21,546 bases of DNA from Collinsella sp. (GCA_019414465.1 DXLY01000030.1:1-21546); one strand, 5' to 3'. Positions 1 to 8,000 are shown, counted from the first letter of the stretch. The notes: generated by a model not told the origin, from the letters alone. Made by a program: numbers and translations.

Positions 1-1
1 C

Positions 2-373
2 TTTGGCAACGACTACCCCACCCCCGACGGCACCGGCGTGCGCGATTACATCCACGTGTGCGATCTGGCATCTGGTCACGTGGCCGCCCTTAACTGGATG
101 AACGGCAAGACCGGCGTCGAGATCTTTAACTTGGGCACCGGCACCGGCACCTCGGTACTCGAGGTCGTCGCCGCCTTCTCCAAGGCTTGTGGCAAGGAGC
201 TGCCCTACGTGATCCGCGAGCGCCGCGCCGGCGACATCGCTGCCAACTGGTGCGATGCCTCCAAGGCCGAGCGCATGATGGGCTGGAAGGCCCAGTACGA
301 CATCGCGGACATGTGCCGCGATAGCTGGAACTGGCAGAGCCACAACCCCAACGGCTTCGCCGACGCCGAGTAG
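2..373 (+). CDS. galE: UDP-glucose 4-epimerase, C-terminal part
   Basis: This is the last 123 codons of a GalE-type short-chain dehydrogenase/reductase, which interconverts UDP-glucose and UDP-galactose with bound NAD in the Leloir pathway. The reading frame is open to the left edge, so the start, the Rossmann nucleotide-binding part and the Tyr-x-x-x-Lys catalytic pair lie outside the window. What is visible is typical of the family's substrate-binding C-terminal part: GVRDYIHVCDLASGH near the left edge, then FNLGTGTGTSVLEVV, the RRAGDIA segment, and a closing DMCRDSWNWQSHNPNGF. The frame ends at a TAG and is followed 22 bases later by an intrinsic terminator, so it is probably the last gene of its unit and is not co-transcribed with malQ. 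Family identity is confident; the exact substrate range (glucose or N-acetylglucosamine forms) cannot be decided. Confidence 0.93.
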   Translation, partial: FGNDYPTPDGTGVRDYIHVCDLASGHVAALNWMNGKTGVEIFNLGTGTGTSVLEVVAAFSKACGKELPYVIRERRAGDIAANWCDASKAERMMGWKAQYDIADMCRDSWNWQSHNPNGFADAE

Positions 374-395
374 CAAAAACCTACATACCGCTCTT

Positions 396-429
396 GCCCC
401 GATCTCACGTTGTGAGGTCGGGGCTTTTT
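396..429 (+). terminator. Intrinsic terminator after galE
   Basis: GCCCCGATCTCAC and GTGAGGTCGGGGC form a 13-bp stem (one G-T pair) around a 3-base loop, followed by a run of five T. It closes the galE unit and insulates malQ from it. Confidence 0.9.
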
Positions 430-478
430 CATGGCATGTAACCATTCGCCGAAAATCGACCAACTTTTTTATCTTGCC

Positions 479-508
479 TGTACATGTTTAAACAACATGT
501 TTTACAAT
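479..508 (+). promoter_or_regulatory. Predicted malQ promoter with palindromic operator
   Basis: A TACAAT -10 box (503-508) lies 18 bases after a weak TGTACA -35 (479-484). Between and overlapping them is a palindrome, ACATGTT-TAAAC-AACATGT (483-501), with GTTTAAAC at its core. The same core on the minus strand reads TTGTTTAAAC, identical to sites in front of the GntR regulator and the PTS gene. Its placement between the promoter boxes would suit repression. The boxes and palindrome are seen; the regulator bound is inferred. Confidence 0.5.
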
Positions 509-593
509 AGGCGTATCGAATCAGGACATCGGAGGCGGACTGCACACCCATCGGCAGGCCGACCCCACAACAAGAAGGTTGGTGAGCGCATTC

Positions 594-2099
594 ATGGAGC
601 GTGCAAGCGGCGTCCTCATGCCCGTCTCATCTCTGCCCGGACCATACGGAATCGGCGGCTTTGGCTGGAATGCCTACGACTTCGTCGATTTTCTCGCCTT
701 GTGCAAACAACATTACTGGCAGATTCTGCCCCTTACGACGACCAGCTATGGCGATTCGCCCTATCAGTCGTTCTCGGCCCGCGCAGGCAACCCCAACTTT
801 ATCGACTTTGCCGAGCTTATCGAGGCAGGGTATCTGGAGCAGCGCGATATCGATGGCGTGTACCTGGGTTCTGACCCCAGTAACGTCGACTACGGTGCCA
901 TCTTTGGCGGCCGCCGTCAGATTCTCGACCGCGCCGCCGAGCGCTTTGCTGCCGACAAGCCGGCCGATTTCGATGACTTTATCCAGGCCAACGAGGACTG
1001 GCTCATCCCCTACTGTGAGTTCATGACCGTCAAAGAGGAGTGCGGTCTCAAGGCGTTTTGGGAGTGGCCCGCGGAGCCCCGCACCCGCGGCGAGGCTTCC
1101 GCCAAGGTCTGCGCCGACCATCCGGCGCGTATGCTCTACCACCAGATGACGCAGTACTTCTTCGATCGCCAGTGGAACCGCCTCAAGGCCTATGCCAACG
1201 AGCGCGACATTCTCATCATCGGCGACCTGCCCATCTATGTCTCGCGTGACTCCGTCGAGATGTGGGCGACGCCTGAGCTCTTTAAGATCGACGCCGCCGG
1301 CAATCCCGTGAGCGTCGCCGGCACGCCGCCCGACCAGTTCTCGGCCACCGGCCAGTACTGGGGCAACCCCATCTACGACTGGGACGCTATGGAGTCCGAT
1401 GGCTTCTCCTGGTGGGAGGGCCGCATTCGCGCCGCCCTCGACATGTACGACGTCATCCGCCTGGATCACTTCCGCGGCTTCGAGGCCTATTGGGAGGTGC
1501 CGTTCTCCTCGCCCGATTCGTCCTACGGTTCGTGGACGCAGGGCCCCGGCCTCAAGTTCTTCAAGACGCTCGAGGAAAAGCTCGGCACGCTGCCCATCAT
1601 CGCCGAGGACCTGGGCTTCCTCACCCCCGGCGTCATCGACATGCGCGACAACTCGGGCTTCCCCGGCATGAAGATCCTGCAGTTTGCCTTTGAGGGTACC
1701 AACTCGTACTACCTGCCGCATAACTACATCGCCAACACCGTCGCCTATGTGGGCACCCACGACAACGAGACGGCGCGCGGTTGGTTTGAGGGAACGGCCA
1801 CCCCGCGTCAACGCGAGCAGGCAGCCCTGTACACCCATCAGCAGGCCGGCGAACCCATGGCAGATGCACTCAATCGCACCATCGCCGCCAGCGTGAGTGA
1901 CACGTGCATCTACACCATGCAGGACCTGCTCAACTTGGGCAACGAGGCGCGCATCAACACCCCTGCCACGCTGGGCGGCAACTGGACCTGGCGCATGCTC
2001 GACGGCGCCATCACCCGCGAGCTCGAGCACAAACTCACCGACTGGACCGAGACCTACTTCCGCATCCCGTCGGAAGCCGAAATCAAGCTTCCTCAATAG
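594..2099 (+). CDS. malQ: 4-alpha-glucanotransferase (amylomaltase, GH77)
   Basis: This cytoplasmic enzyme transfers alpha-1,4-glucan segments between malto-oligosaccharides, releasing glucose and making longer chains that a phosphorylase can attack. The 501-residue length fits the short bacterial GH77 class. GH77 hallmarks are present: the SSLPGPYGIGGFG opening, GDSPYQSFSARAGNP, IGDLPIYVSRDSVEMW, the nucleophile in DVIRLDHFRGFEAYW (D291), the acid/base in IIAEDLGFLTPGV (E338) and the third carboxylate in GTHDNETARGW (D390). The ATG at 594 is chosen because GGTGAG sits seven bases before it. In-frame GTG 582 and TTG 579 lie too close to the upstream AAGAAGG, though GTG remains possible. The glgP gene follows in the same direction after a hairpin, as expected for a maltodextrin pathway. 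A promoter with a palindromic operator lies upstream. Confidence 0.95.
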   Translation: MERASGVLMPVSSLPGPYGIGGFGWNAYDFVDFLALCKQHYWQILPLTTTSYGDSPYQSFSARAGNPNFIDFAELIEAGYLEQRDIDGVYLGSDPSNVDYGAIFGGRRQILDRAAERFAADKPADFDDFIQANEDWLIPYCEFMTVKEECGLKAFWEWPAEPRTRGEASAKVCADHPARMLYHQMTQYFFDRQWNRLKAYANERDILIIGDLPIYVSRDSVEMWATPELFKIDAAGNPVSVAGTPPDQFSATGQYWGNPIYDWDAMESDGFSWWEGRIRAALDMYDVIRLDHFRGFEAYWEVPFSSPDSSYGSWTQGPGLKFFKTLEEKLGTLPIIAEDLGFLTPGVIDMRDNSGFPGMKILQFAFEGTNSYYLPHNYIANTVAYVGTHDNETARGWFEGTATPRQREQAALYTHQQAGEPMADALNRTIAASVSDTCIYTMQDLLNLGNEARINTPATLGGNWTWRMLDGAITRELEHKLTDWTETYFRIPSEAEIKLPQ

Positions 2100-2147
2100 G
2101 AGCTACCGCGCCCGACCCCTCCCCACCGTGCGGACGCGCTTGCTTTT

Positions 2148-2187
2148 CCCGCGCGAGGCCACCCCAATCCCCTCGCGCGGGCTTCTT
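2148..2187 (+). terminator. Hairpin between malQ and glgP, weak terminator or attenuator
   Basis: CCCGCGCGAGG and CCTCGCGCGGG make a perfect 11-bp GC stem with a 12-base loop, followed by CTTCTT. The T-tract is interrupted, so termination may be partial. No convincing promoter fits in the 40 bases left before glgP, so glgP probably depends on read-through or processing here. Confidence 0.6.
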
Positions 2188-2227
2188 ATGAATTGCAGAC
2201 ATGAAACAACCCATCACAGGAGAAAAC

Positions 2228-4495
2228 ATGCCCCAAATTAACCTCATGGAACTCGCCGAGCAGTCTTTTGGCACCTCGCTCGAGCAGCTCGACGACCGTC
2301 GCATTTACAAGCTGCTGGTCAAACTCGTGCAGGAGCGCTCCGCCGCCCGCCCGCTCAACAACGGCAAGAAAAAGCTCTATTACATTTCCGCCGAATTTTT
2401 GATCGGCAAGCTGCTCATCAACAACATGATCGACCTCGGCATCTACGACGAGGTTAAGGACCAGCTCACCGCCGCAGGCCACGACCTCAACAAGATCGAG
2501 GAATTCGAGGTCGAGCCGTCGCTCGGCAACGGCGGCCTGGGCCGCCTGGCCGCATGCTTCCTGGATTCCATCGCCACGCTGGGCTTGACCGGCGATGGCG
2601 TGGGCCTCAACTATCACTACGGCCTGTTCCGTCAGCGCTTTGTCGACAACCAGCAGAAGGCCGTCCCCGACGAGTGGCTCGGTGAGCAGGACATCCTAGT
2701 CGACGACGACCGCTCCTACACCGTCGAGTTCGGCGATTTCGCCGTCACCTCCAAGCTCGTCAACATCGACGTGCCCGGTTACGGCCAGCCCACCAAGAAC
2801 CGTCTGCGCCTGTTCGACCTGGCGAGCGTCGACGACGGCCTGGTCCCCGGCAGCTCCATCGACTTCGACAAGACCGAGATCGCCAAGAACCTCACCTTGT
2901 TCCTCTATCCCGACGATTCCGACGAGCAGGGCCGCCTGCTTCGCATCTACCAGGAATACTTCATGGTGAGCAACGCCGCCCAGCTCCTGATCGACGAGGC
3001 CATCGAGCGCGGCAGCAACCTGCACGATCTGGCCGACTACGCCGTGGTCCAAATTAACGACACGCACCCCACCATGGTCATCCCCGAGCTCATTCGCTTG
3101 CTCACCACCGAGCATGGCATCGAGTTTGACGAGGCTGTGACCATCGTACGCTCCATGGTCGCCTACACTAACCACACGATTCTTGCCGAGGCGCTCGAGA
3201 AGTGGCCGCTCGTCAGCCTGCAGAAGGTCTCCCCTGCCATCGCTGACATTATCGTCAAGCTCGATGAGATCGCGAAGGCCGAGCACGATGACCCGCGCGT
3301 CGCCGTCATCGACGAATACGACACCGTCCACATGGCCCACATGGACATCCACTTTGGCTTCTCCATCAACGGCGTAGCCGCCCTCCACACCAAGATCCTG
3401 AAGGACACCGAGCTTCATCCGTTCTACGAGATCTATCCCGAGAAGTTCTCCAACAAGACCAACGGCATCACCTTCCGCCGCTGGATCCATGGTGCCAACC
3501 CCGCGCTCGCCAGCCTGCTCGACGATGTGATCGGCACCGATTGGCGCAGCACCGGCGATCTGAGCAAGCTCGCCAAGTTCGCCGACGACAAGGACGTTCT
3601 TGAGCGCCTGGCCGCCACCAAGACCGAGGCCAAGGCCATCATGCGCCAGTTCATGGCGCTCGAGCAAGGCGTGACTATCCCGTCCAACGCGATCATCGAC
3701 GTTCAGGTCAAGCGTATCCACGAGTACAAGCGCCAGCAGATGCTCGCGCTCTACATCATCTGGAAGTACCTCGATATCAAGAACGGCAACAGACCTAAGC
3801 ACCCCGTCACCATCATCTTTGGCGGCAAAGCGGCGCCTGCCTACACTATCGCGCAGGACATCATCCATCTGATCCTGACGCTATCGCAGTGGATTGCAAA
3901 CGACCCCGACGTGGCTCCCTACCTGCAGGTTGTCATGATCGAGAACTACAACGTCACCGCCGCCGAGCGCGTGATCCCCGCCGCTGACATCTCCGAGCAG
4001 ATCAGCCTGGCCTCCAAGGAGGCGAGCGGCACCTCCAACATGAAGTTCATGCTCAACGGCGCCCTAACCCTGTGCACGCTCGACGGTGCCAACGTGGAGA
4101 TTGCCGAGCTCGTGGGCGACGAGAACATCTATACCTTTGGTGCCTCGTCCAAACAGGTCGAGCAGCTCTACGCCGACGGCACCTACAACGCCGGTGCGCT
4201 CTACCGCAAGCCCGGCATTAAACTGCTGGTGGACTTCATCACCAACCCGGCCTTTATGGCAACCGGCAACGCCGAGCGCCTGCAGCGCCTGCACGACGAC
4301 ATTAAGGGCAAGGACTGGTTTATGGCCCTGCTCGACATTGAGGAGTACATCCAGACCAAGGAGCGCGTGCTGGCCGACTACGAGGACCAGGACGCCTGGA
4401 TGCGCAAGGCGCTCATCAATATCGCCAACGCCGGCACCTTCTCGTCCGACCGTACGATCTCCCAGTACAACGACGAGATCTGGCACCTGGACTAA
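2228..4495 (+). CDS. glgP: Glycogen/maltodextrin phosphorylase (GT35)
   Basis: This PLP-dependent cytoplasmic enzyme removes glucose from the non-reducing ends of alpha-1,4-glucans as glucose-1-phosphate. At 755 residues it is slightly shorter than the Escherichia coli MalP and GlgP enzymes. Diagnostic segments appear in order: EPSLGNGGLGRLAACFLDS near the N terminus, YHYGLFRQ, the QINDTHPTMVIPELIRLL and NHTILAEALEKW segments, KFSNKTNGITFRRW, RIHEYKRQQM, and the PLP-lysine motif EASGTSNMKFMLNGALT with the Schiff-base lysine at about residue 606. The start at ATG 2228 is chosen over in-frame ATG 2201 because AGGAG sits five bases before it. It follows malQ in the same direction, so MalQ can lengthen short oligosaccharides that GlgP then degrades. 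Glycogen and imported maltodextrin are both plausible substrates; the neighbouring importer favours maltodextrin. Confidence 0.95.
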   Translation: MPQINLMELAEQSFGTSLEQLDDRRIYKLLVKLVQERSAARPLNNGKKKLYYISAEFLIGKLLINNMIDLGIYDEVKDQLTAAGHDLNKIEEFEVEPSLGNGGLGRLAACFLDSIATLGLTGDGVGLNYHYGLFRQRFVDNQQKAVPDEWLGEQDILVDDDRSYTVEFGDFAVTSKLVNIDVPGYGQPTKNRLRLFDLASVDDGLVPGSSIDFDKTEIAKNLTLFLYPDDSDEQGRLLRIYQEYFMVSNAAQLLIDEAIERGSNLHDLADYAVVQINDTHPTMVIPELIRLLTTEHGIEFDEAVTIVRSMVAYTNHTILAEALEKWPLVSLQKVSPAIADIIVKLDEIAKAEHDDPRVAVIDEYDTVHMAHMDIHFGFSINGVAALHTKILKDTELHPFYEIYPEKFSNKTNGITFRRWIHGANPALASLLDDVIGTDWRSTGDLSKLAKFADDKDVLERLAATKTEAKAIMRQFMALEQGVTIPSNAIIDVQVKRIHEYKRQQMLALYIIWKYLDIKNGNRPKHPVTIIFGGKAAPAYTIAQDIIHLILTLSQWIANDPDVAPYLQVVMIENYNVTAAERVIPAADISEQISLASKEASGTSNMKFMLNGALTLCTLDGANVEIAELVGDENIYTFGASSKQVEQLYADGTYNAGALYRKPGIKLLVDFITNPAFMATGNAERLQRLHDDIKGKDWFMALLDIEEYIQTKERVLADYEDQDAWMRKALINIANAGTFSSDRTISQYNDEIWHLD

Positions 4496-4523
4496 CCCAT
4501 TCCCCTTACCCATTCTCTTGAGG

Positions 4524-4555
4524 AACGGAGTCGTGGCAACACGGCTCCGTTTTTT
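4524..4555 (+). terminator. Intrinsic terminator after glgP
   Basis: ACGGAGTCGTG, a GCAA tetraloop and CACGGCTCCGT form an 11-bp stem (one T-G pair), followed by a run of six T. It closes the malQ-glgP unit 28 bases after the stop codon. Confidence 0.92.
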
Positions 4556-4595
4556 GTGCCCGCACGTTACCCTGTGATCCAACTCGGCCAAACAA

Positions 4596-4812
4596 TCTCG
4601 ATCCGTAGCAATTACTCAACCAAAACGGTCCCAGCCGTTACAGATTGAGACATACCGGCCACTCCCCTCGGGTTTATCTCAATCTGTAACATCTAGCAGG
4701 TGAAATTCGCCTTTGGTGTTACAGATTTAGATGAAATGGTTAGCTCAGCGGAACCGTCTCGATCTGTAACATCTAACGTCCGAAATCGGCCCTATCCGTT
4801 ACAGATCGAGAC
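4596..4812. repeat. Array of alternating inverted repeats (GTTACAGATYGAGAC)
   Basis: Five well-conserved copies and one degenerate copy of a 15-base motif fill the space between the two convergent transcription units. Plus-strand copies are at 4637-4651, 4718-4732 and 4798-4812. Minus-strand copies are at 4676-4690 and 4756-4770, with a degraded minus copy at 4596-4609. Orientation alternates strictly and centres are about 38-42 bases apart, so the true unit is about 80 bases repeated two to three times. Sequences between copies are also related (for example GTAACATCTA and a GAAAT-GCC block). Neighbouring copies could pair as stem-loops with 24-27-base loops. No open reading frame here is credible. 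A BIME/REP-like element or a binding-site array are the options. Confidence 0.8.
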
Positions 4813-4837
4813 AAACGACCGGTCAGACAGTCCCAAC

Positions 4838-4883
4838 ACAAAGAAAGGCTCCCCTCTCGCCCAGTGGACGGGAGGGGAGCCTT
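4838..4883 (-). terminator. Intrinsic terminator of the sugar ABC operon
   Basis: AAGGCTCCCCTC and GAGGGGAGCCTT form a perfect 12-bp stem with a 15-base loop. Read on the minus strand it is followed by TTTCTTT, placing it about 70 bases after the stop codon of the ATPase gene. On the plus strand the T-tract is poor, so it mainly serves the minus-strand operon. Confidence 0.85.
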
Positions 4884-4951
4884 ATATGTGACCGCGGCAA
4901 AAGGATGGCAAAGCCGCAGTCGCCCAAAGGGAGGGCCTGGATGCACCGGGC

Positions 4952-6151
4952 CTAGATAAGGTTCTTGCCAGAGACCTTATCGAAGAGGTGGGTCGCGTTC
5001 TTCTCGAACTTGAACCAGATGGTGTCGCCAGCCTTGAGCGCGCCCTTGGCCTCGAGGTCGACGACGGGGATAATCAGGACAAACTGGCCGTCGGGAGCGG
5101 TCACGTGGACATGCTCGGTCGAGCCCATGAGCTCGGTCACCTCGACGGTACCCTGGAGCGCGCCCTCCTCGCCCTTGTCGGCAAGCAGGATCTGCTCGGG
5201 ACGCACGCCGGCCGTAATCTCCTTCACGTCGCCGCCGTCCCAGTTGAGGGCAAGCTGAGCGCAAGTCTCGGGGGCGAGCGCCACGTTCATATCCTCGGTC
5301 TTGACGGTAAAGCCGTTGCCCGAGCGCACCAGCTGGGCATCGAAGAAGTTCATCTGCGGCACGCCGATAAAGCCGGCGACGAAGATGTTCGCGGGATGGT
5401 TGAAGACCTCCTGCGGGGTGGCGATCTGCTGGACGACGCCGTCCTTCATGACCACGATACGGTCACCAAGGGTCATAGCCTCGGTCTGGTCGTGGGTGAC
5501 GTAGATGAACGTGCCTTTGATCTCGTGGCGCAGCTTGATGAGCTCGGCACGCATCTGGTTACGCAGCTTGGCGTCCAGGTTGGACAGCGGCTCGTCCATC
5601 AGGAAGACCTTAGGATCACGCACGATGGCGCGGCCGATAGCGACACGCTGACGCTGGCCGCCCGAAAGCGCCTTGGGCTTACGGTCGAGGTACTCGGTGA
5701 TACCCAAGATCTCGGCAGCGGAGCGAACCTTGCGGTCGATCTCGTCCTTGGGGACCTTCTTGAGCTCAAGCGTAAACGCCATGTTCTCGTACACCGTCAT
5801 GTTGGGGTACAGAGCGTAGCTCTGGAACACCATGGCGATGTCGCGGTCCTTGGGAGCGACGTCGTTGACGCGCTTGCCGTCGATGAGCACATCGCCCGAG
5901 GTGATGTCCTCCAGGCCGGCGACCATGCGCATCGTCGTGGACTTACCACAGCCAGAAGGGCCAACGAGGACGATAAACTCCTGGTCATGCACGGTGAGGT
6001 TAAAGTCCTCCACCGCGAGCACGCCGTCCTCGGTAACCTTGAGGTTGTGCTTCTTCTCCTCGGTCTTCTTCTTTTTGCCAAAGAAGCCCTTCTTTTTGGA
6101 CTCGTTGTTGGGATACACCTTCTGAACATGTTTGAGAACGATCTCGGCCAT
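4952..6151 (-). CDS. msmK: Sugar ABC transporter ATP-binding protein (MsmK/MalK/UgpC type)
   Basis: This is the ATPase that drives carbohydrate import through the two permeases encoded upstream. All nucleotide-binding motifs are intact: A-loop tyrosine Y13, Walker A GPSGCGKS (64-71), Q-loop Q110, signature LSGGQ (162-166), Walker B VFLMDE (182-187) and H-loop H220. The C-terminal third is the TOBE-type regulatory part seen in MalK-like proteins (GVRPEQILLAD). An oddity is a lysine-rich insertion of about 30 residues, near 16-45, between the A-loop strand and AVEDFNL, where family members normally have only a few residues. The start is ATG 6151 with AAAGG upstream. It is the last gene of the operon, separated from the permease gene by 68 bases containing a hairpin. 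MsmK-type ATPases may serve several importers, so the named partner is inferred. Confidence 0.93.
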   Translation of the reverse strand: MAEIVLKHVQKVYPNNESKKKGFFGKKKKTEEKKHNLKVTEDGVLAVEDFNLTVHDQEFIVLVGPSGCGKSTTMRMVAGLEDITSGDVLIDGKRVNDVAPKDRDIAMVFQSYALYPNMTVYENMAFTLELKKVPKDEIDRKVRSAAEILGITEYLDRKPKALSGGQRQRVAIGRAIVRDPKVFLMDEPLSNLDAKLRNQMRAELIKLRHEIKGTFIYVTHDQTEAMTLGDRIVVMKDGVVQQIATPQEVFNHPANIFVAGFIGVPQMNFFDAQLVRSGNGFTVKTEDMNVALAPETCAQLALNWDGGDVKEITAGVRPEQILLADKGEEGALQGTVEVTELMGSTEHVHVTAPDGQFVLIIPVVDLEAKGALKAGDTIWFKFEKNATHLFDKVSGKNLI

Positions 6152-6169
6152 GTCTCTACCTTTCGATAC

Positions 6170-6194
6170 GCGGCGCCACGCTGAGGGGCGCCGC
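6170..6194 (-). other. Intercistronic hairpin between permease and ATPase genes
   Basis: GCGGCGCC and GGCGCCGC form a perfect 8-bp stem with a 9-base loop in the 68-base gap upstream of the ATPase gene. There is no T-tract on the minus strand, so it is more likely an mRNA stability or processing element than a terminator. Confidence 0.55.
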
Positions 6195-6219
6195 AGAAAC
6201 TTGCAAAACAGTTACGGCA

Positions 6220-7059
6220 TCAGCCCTTGACGGCACCTGCCACCACACCGTCGATGATGTACTTCTGGCAGAAGATGTACATGATGACGATGGGGACAAC
6301 GACCATCATGATGCAGGCCATCATGGGGCCGAGCTCGACGTGGCCATAGCCGCCGCGGAAGTACTGGATCAAAATAGGAATGGTCTTGTACTTGGTGGAG
6401 TCGAGCGTAAGGTAGGGCAGCAGGTAGTCGTTCCAGACCCACATGGTCTCGAGGATGCCGACCGAAAGATAGGTGGGCTTCATAATGGGAAGGACGATCT
6501 TAAAGAACACCTGAACCGGGTTGCAGCCGTCAATCATGGCCGCCTCCTCGATCTCGAGCGGGATGTTCTTTACAAAGCCGGCGAACATAAAGACCGCCAG
6601 GCCCGCGCCAAAGCCCAGATAGATAAAGCAGATGTTGAACGGCGTATTAAAGCCGATGCGGTCCGCCAAATTGGACAGCGTGAACATGAGCATCTGGAAC
6701 GGTACGACCATCGAGAACACGAACAGGTAATAGAAGAAGTTCGAGATCTTGTTGTTGACACGAACCACGTACCAAGCGCACATGGAGCAGCACACCAGAA
6801 TCAGCACGACCGACGTGACTGTGATGATGAGCGAGTACATAAACGCCGAGGCAAAGCCCTGCTCGTTAAGAGCGTGCACGTAGTTTGCGAGGCCGTTGAA
6901 CGTCTCGGGCGTGAGCAGATCGAACGCCGTGGTGGTGCTGATTGCGGTCCCCTTCTTAAAGGAATTGAGCGCAATCATGAACACGGGGTAGATCCATGCG
7001 AGCGACAGGATCGTAAAGAAGATCGAGAGCGCGCGGTTAATAGCCTTATCGCGTTTCAT
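6220..7059 (-). CDS. Carbohydrate ABC transporter permease (MalG/MsmG type)
   Basis: This is the second inner-membrane permease of the importer, 279 residues, in the usual size range for MalG-like proteins. An N-terminal membrane segment (about 10-32) is followed by a periplasmic-type loop containing LTPETFNGLANYVHAL and then several hydrophobic spans, consistent with six in total. The cytoplasmic EAA loop that docks on the ATPase is present as EEAAMIDGCNPVQVFFKIVLPIMKP, and the C terminus ends in YIFCQKYIIDGVVAGAVKG, typical of the family. Its ATG shares one base with the TAA of the preceding permease gene (TAATG on the minus strand). A near-perfect ribosome site, AAGGAGGTG, lies inside the end of that gene, so the two permeases are probably made in equal amounts by coupled translation. 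Confidence 0.93.
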   Translation of the reverse strand: MKRDKAINRALSIFFTILSLAWIYPVFMIALNSFKKGTAISTTTAFDLLTPETFNGLANYVHALNEQGFASAFMYSLIITVTSVVLILVCCSMCAWYVVRVNNKISNFFYYLFVFSMVVPFQMLMFTLSNLADRIGFNTPFNICFIYLGFGAGLAVFMFAGFVKNIPLEIEEAAMIDGCNPVQVFFKIVLPIMKPTYLSVGILETMWVWNDYLLPYLTLDSTKYKTIPILIQYFRGGYGHVELGPMMACIMMVVVPIVIMYIFCQKYIIDGVVAGAVKG

Positions 7060-7913
7060 TACTGCTGCACCTCCTTGGACCTCGTGGCCTTAAGCTGGAT
7101 CATAGAAATAGCGACAACCAGGATGCAGAAGATAACTGCCTTGGCCTGACCGATGCCCTGCCATGCGATGCCAGCACGCGAATAGAACGTGTTGTAGATG
7201 TTCAGGGCGAGCATCTCGGTAGAGTGCGCCGGGGCACCACCGGTAAGGGCGAGGTTCTGGTCGAACAGCTTAAAGCCGTTGGTGATGGACAGGAACAGGC
7301 AGATGGTGATGGTCGGCATCAGGTTGGGGATCTTAACCTTCCAAAACGTCTGCCATGCCGTAGCGCCGTCGACCTTGGCGGCCTCGATGTAATCAGACGG
7401 AATGGACTGCAGACCGGCGATGTAGATGATCATCATGTAGCCGACCTGTTGCCACAGGGTCAGGATGATAAGGCCCCAGAAGCCAGCGGCGGAGTTGAGG
7501 GCGATAAGCTGGGCACCCACGTTGGAGAGCAGGCAGTTGATCAGAATCTGCCAAATGTAACCCAGTACAATGCCGCCAATCAGGTTAGGCATAAAGAAAA
7601 TCGTACGGAAGATGTTGGTGCCCTTGAGCGCCTTGCGGGTGAGCGCCTGCGCAATGGCCAGCGCGATCACGTTGATGAGCACCGTCGACAGGAAGGCAAA
7701 CGCCACGGTAAAGAAGAACGACGTGGAGAACTGCGGGTCGGTCAGTGCGCGCACGTAGTTCTCGATACCGACAAAGTGCGCGTTATTGATGGTAATAAAC
7801 TGGCAGAACGAGAGATAGAAACCCTGGATAAAGGGAATCACGAACCCGATCATAAACGCCAGGCACGTGGGCAGCATAAAGAGCGGCCACCAGCGCTTGA
7901 GTGCTTTGCCCAT
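7059..7913 (-). CDS. Carbohydrate ABC transporter permease (MalF/MsmF type)
   Basis: This is the first inner-membrane permease, 284 residues, of the short MsmF class rather than the long MalF class of enterobacteria. It has an N-terminal membrane segment (WWPLFMLPTCLAFMIGFVIPFIQG), the loop FVGIENYVRALTD, and further hydrophobic spans fitting six in total. The EAA loop is YIEAAKVDGATAWQTFWKVKIPNLMP, followed by the LTGGAPAHSTEMLALNIYNTFYS segment common to oligosaccharide permeases. The start ATG 7913 is preceded by GAAAGGA at good spacing. The gene lies 87 bases after the lipoprotein gene, with a strong hairpin in the gap, and overlaps the next permease by one base. Substrate is inferred from the neighbouring alpha-glucan enzymes, not from the permease itself. 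Confidence 0.93.
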   Translation of the reverse strand: MGKALKRWWPLFMLPTCLAFMIGFVIPFIQGFYLSFCQFITINNAHFVGIENYVRALTDPQFSTSFFFTVAFAFLSTVLINVIALAIAQALTRKALKGTNIFRTIFFMPNLIGGIVLGYIWQILINCLLSNVGAQLIALNSAAGFWGLIILTLWQQVGYMMIIYIAGLQSIPSDYIEAAKVDGATAWQTFWKVKIPNLMPTITICLFLSITNGFKLFDQNLALTGGAPAHSTEMLALNIYNTFYSRAGIAWQGIGQAKAVIFCILVVAISMIQLKATRSKEVQQ

Positions 7914-7933
7914 AGAAGGGTCCTTTCAATATG

Positions 7934-7969
7934 CAGGGGGCGGGCAAACCTACGTCTGCCCGCCCCCTG
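7934..7969 (-). other. Strong hairpin between lipoprotein and permease genes
   Basis: CAGGGGGCGGGCA and TGCCCGCCCCCTG form a perfect 13-bp stem with a 10-base loop. It follows the lipoprotein stop codon and precedes the MalF-like start. No T-tract follows on the minus strand. A stem here could protect the lipoprotein mRNA or reduce read-through, giving more binding protein than permease, as known for malE-malF in enterobacteria. Confidence 0.7.
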
Positions 7970-8000
7970 TCGCTAATCAGATAGCTTGGGCAGCAACTGC

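Noticed and set aside
627..2096. Long minus-strand open frame opposite malQ (489 codons)
   Set aside because: It mirrors malQ codon for codon, has no ribosome site or recognisable domain, and is the usual antisense shadow in GC-rich genes.
2696..3868. Minus-strand open frame opposite glgP (390 codons)
   Set aside because: Low-complexity V/D/G-rich antisense shadow of a clear glgP.
4700..4891. 63-codon plus-strand frame in the alternating repeat array
   Set aside because: It spans the repeats and a terminator, with no ribosome site; composition follows the repeats.
4988..6184. Plus-strand open frame opposite the ABC ATPase gene
   Set aside because: Antisense shadow; the ATPase frame holds every expected motif.
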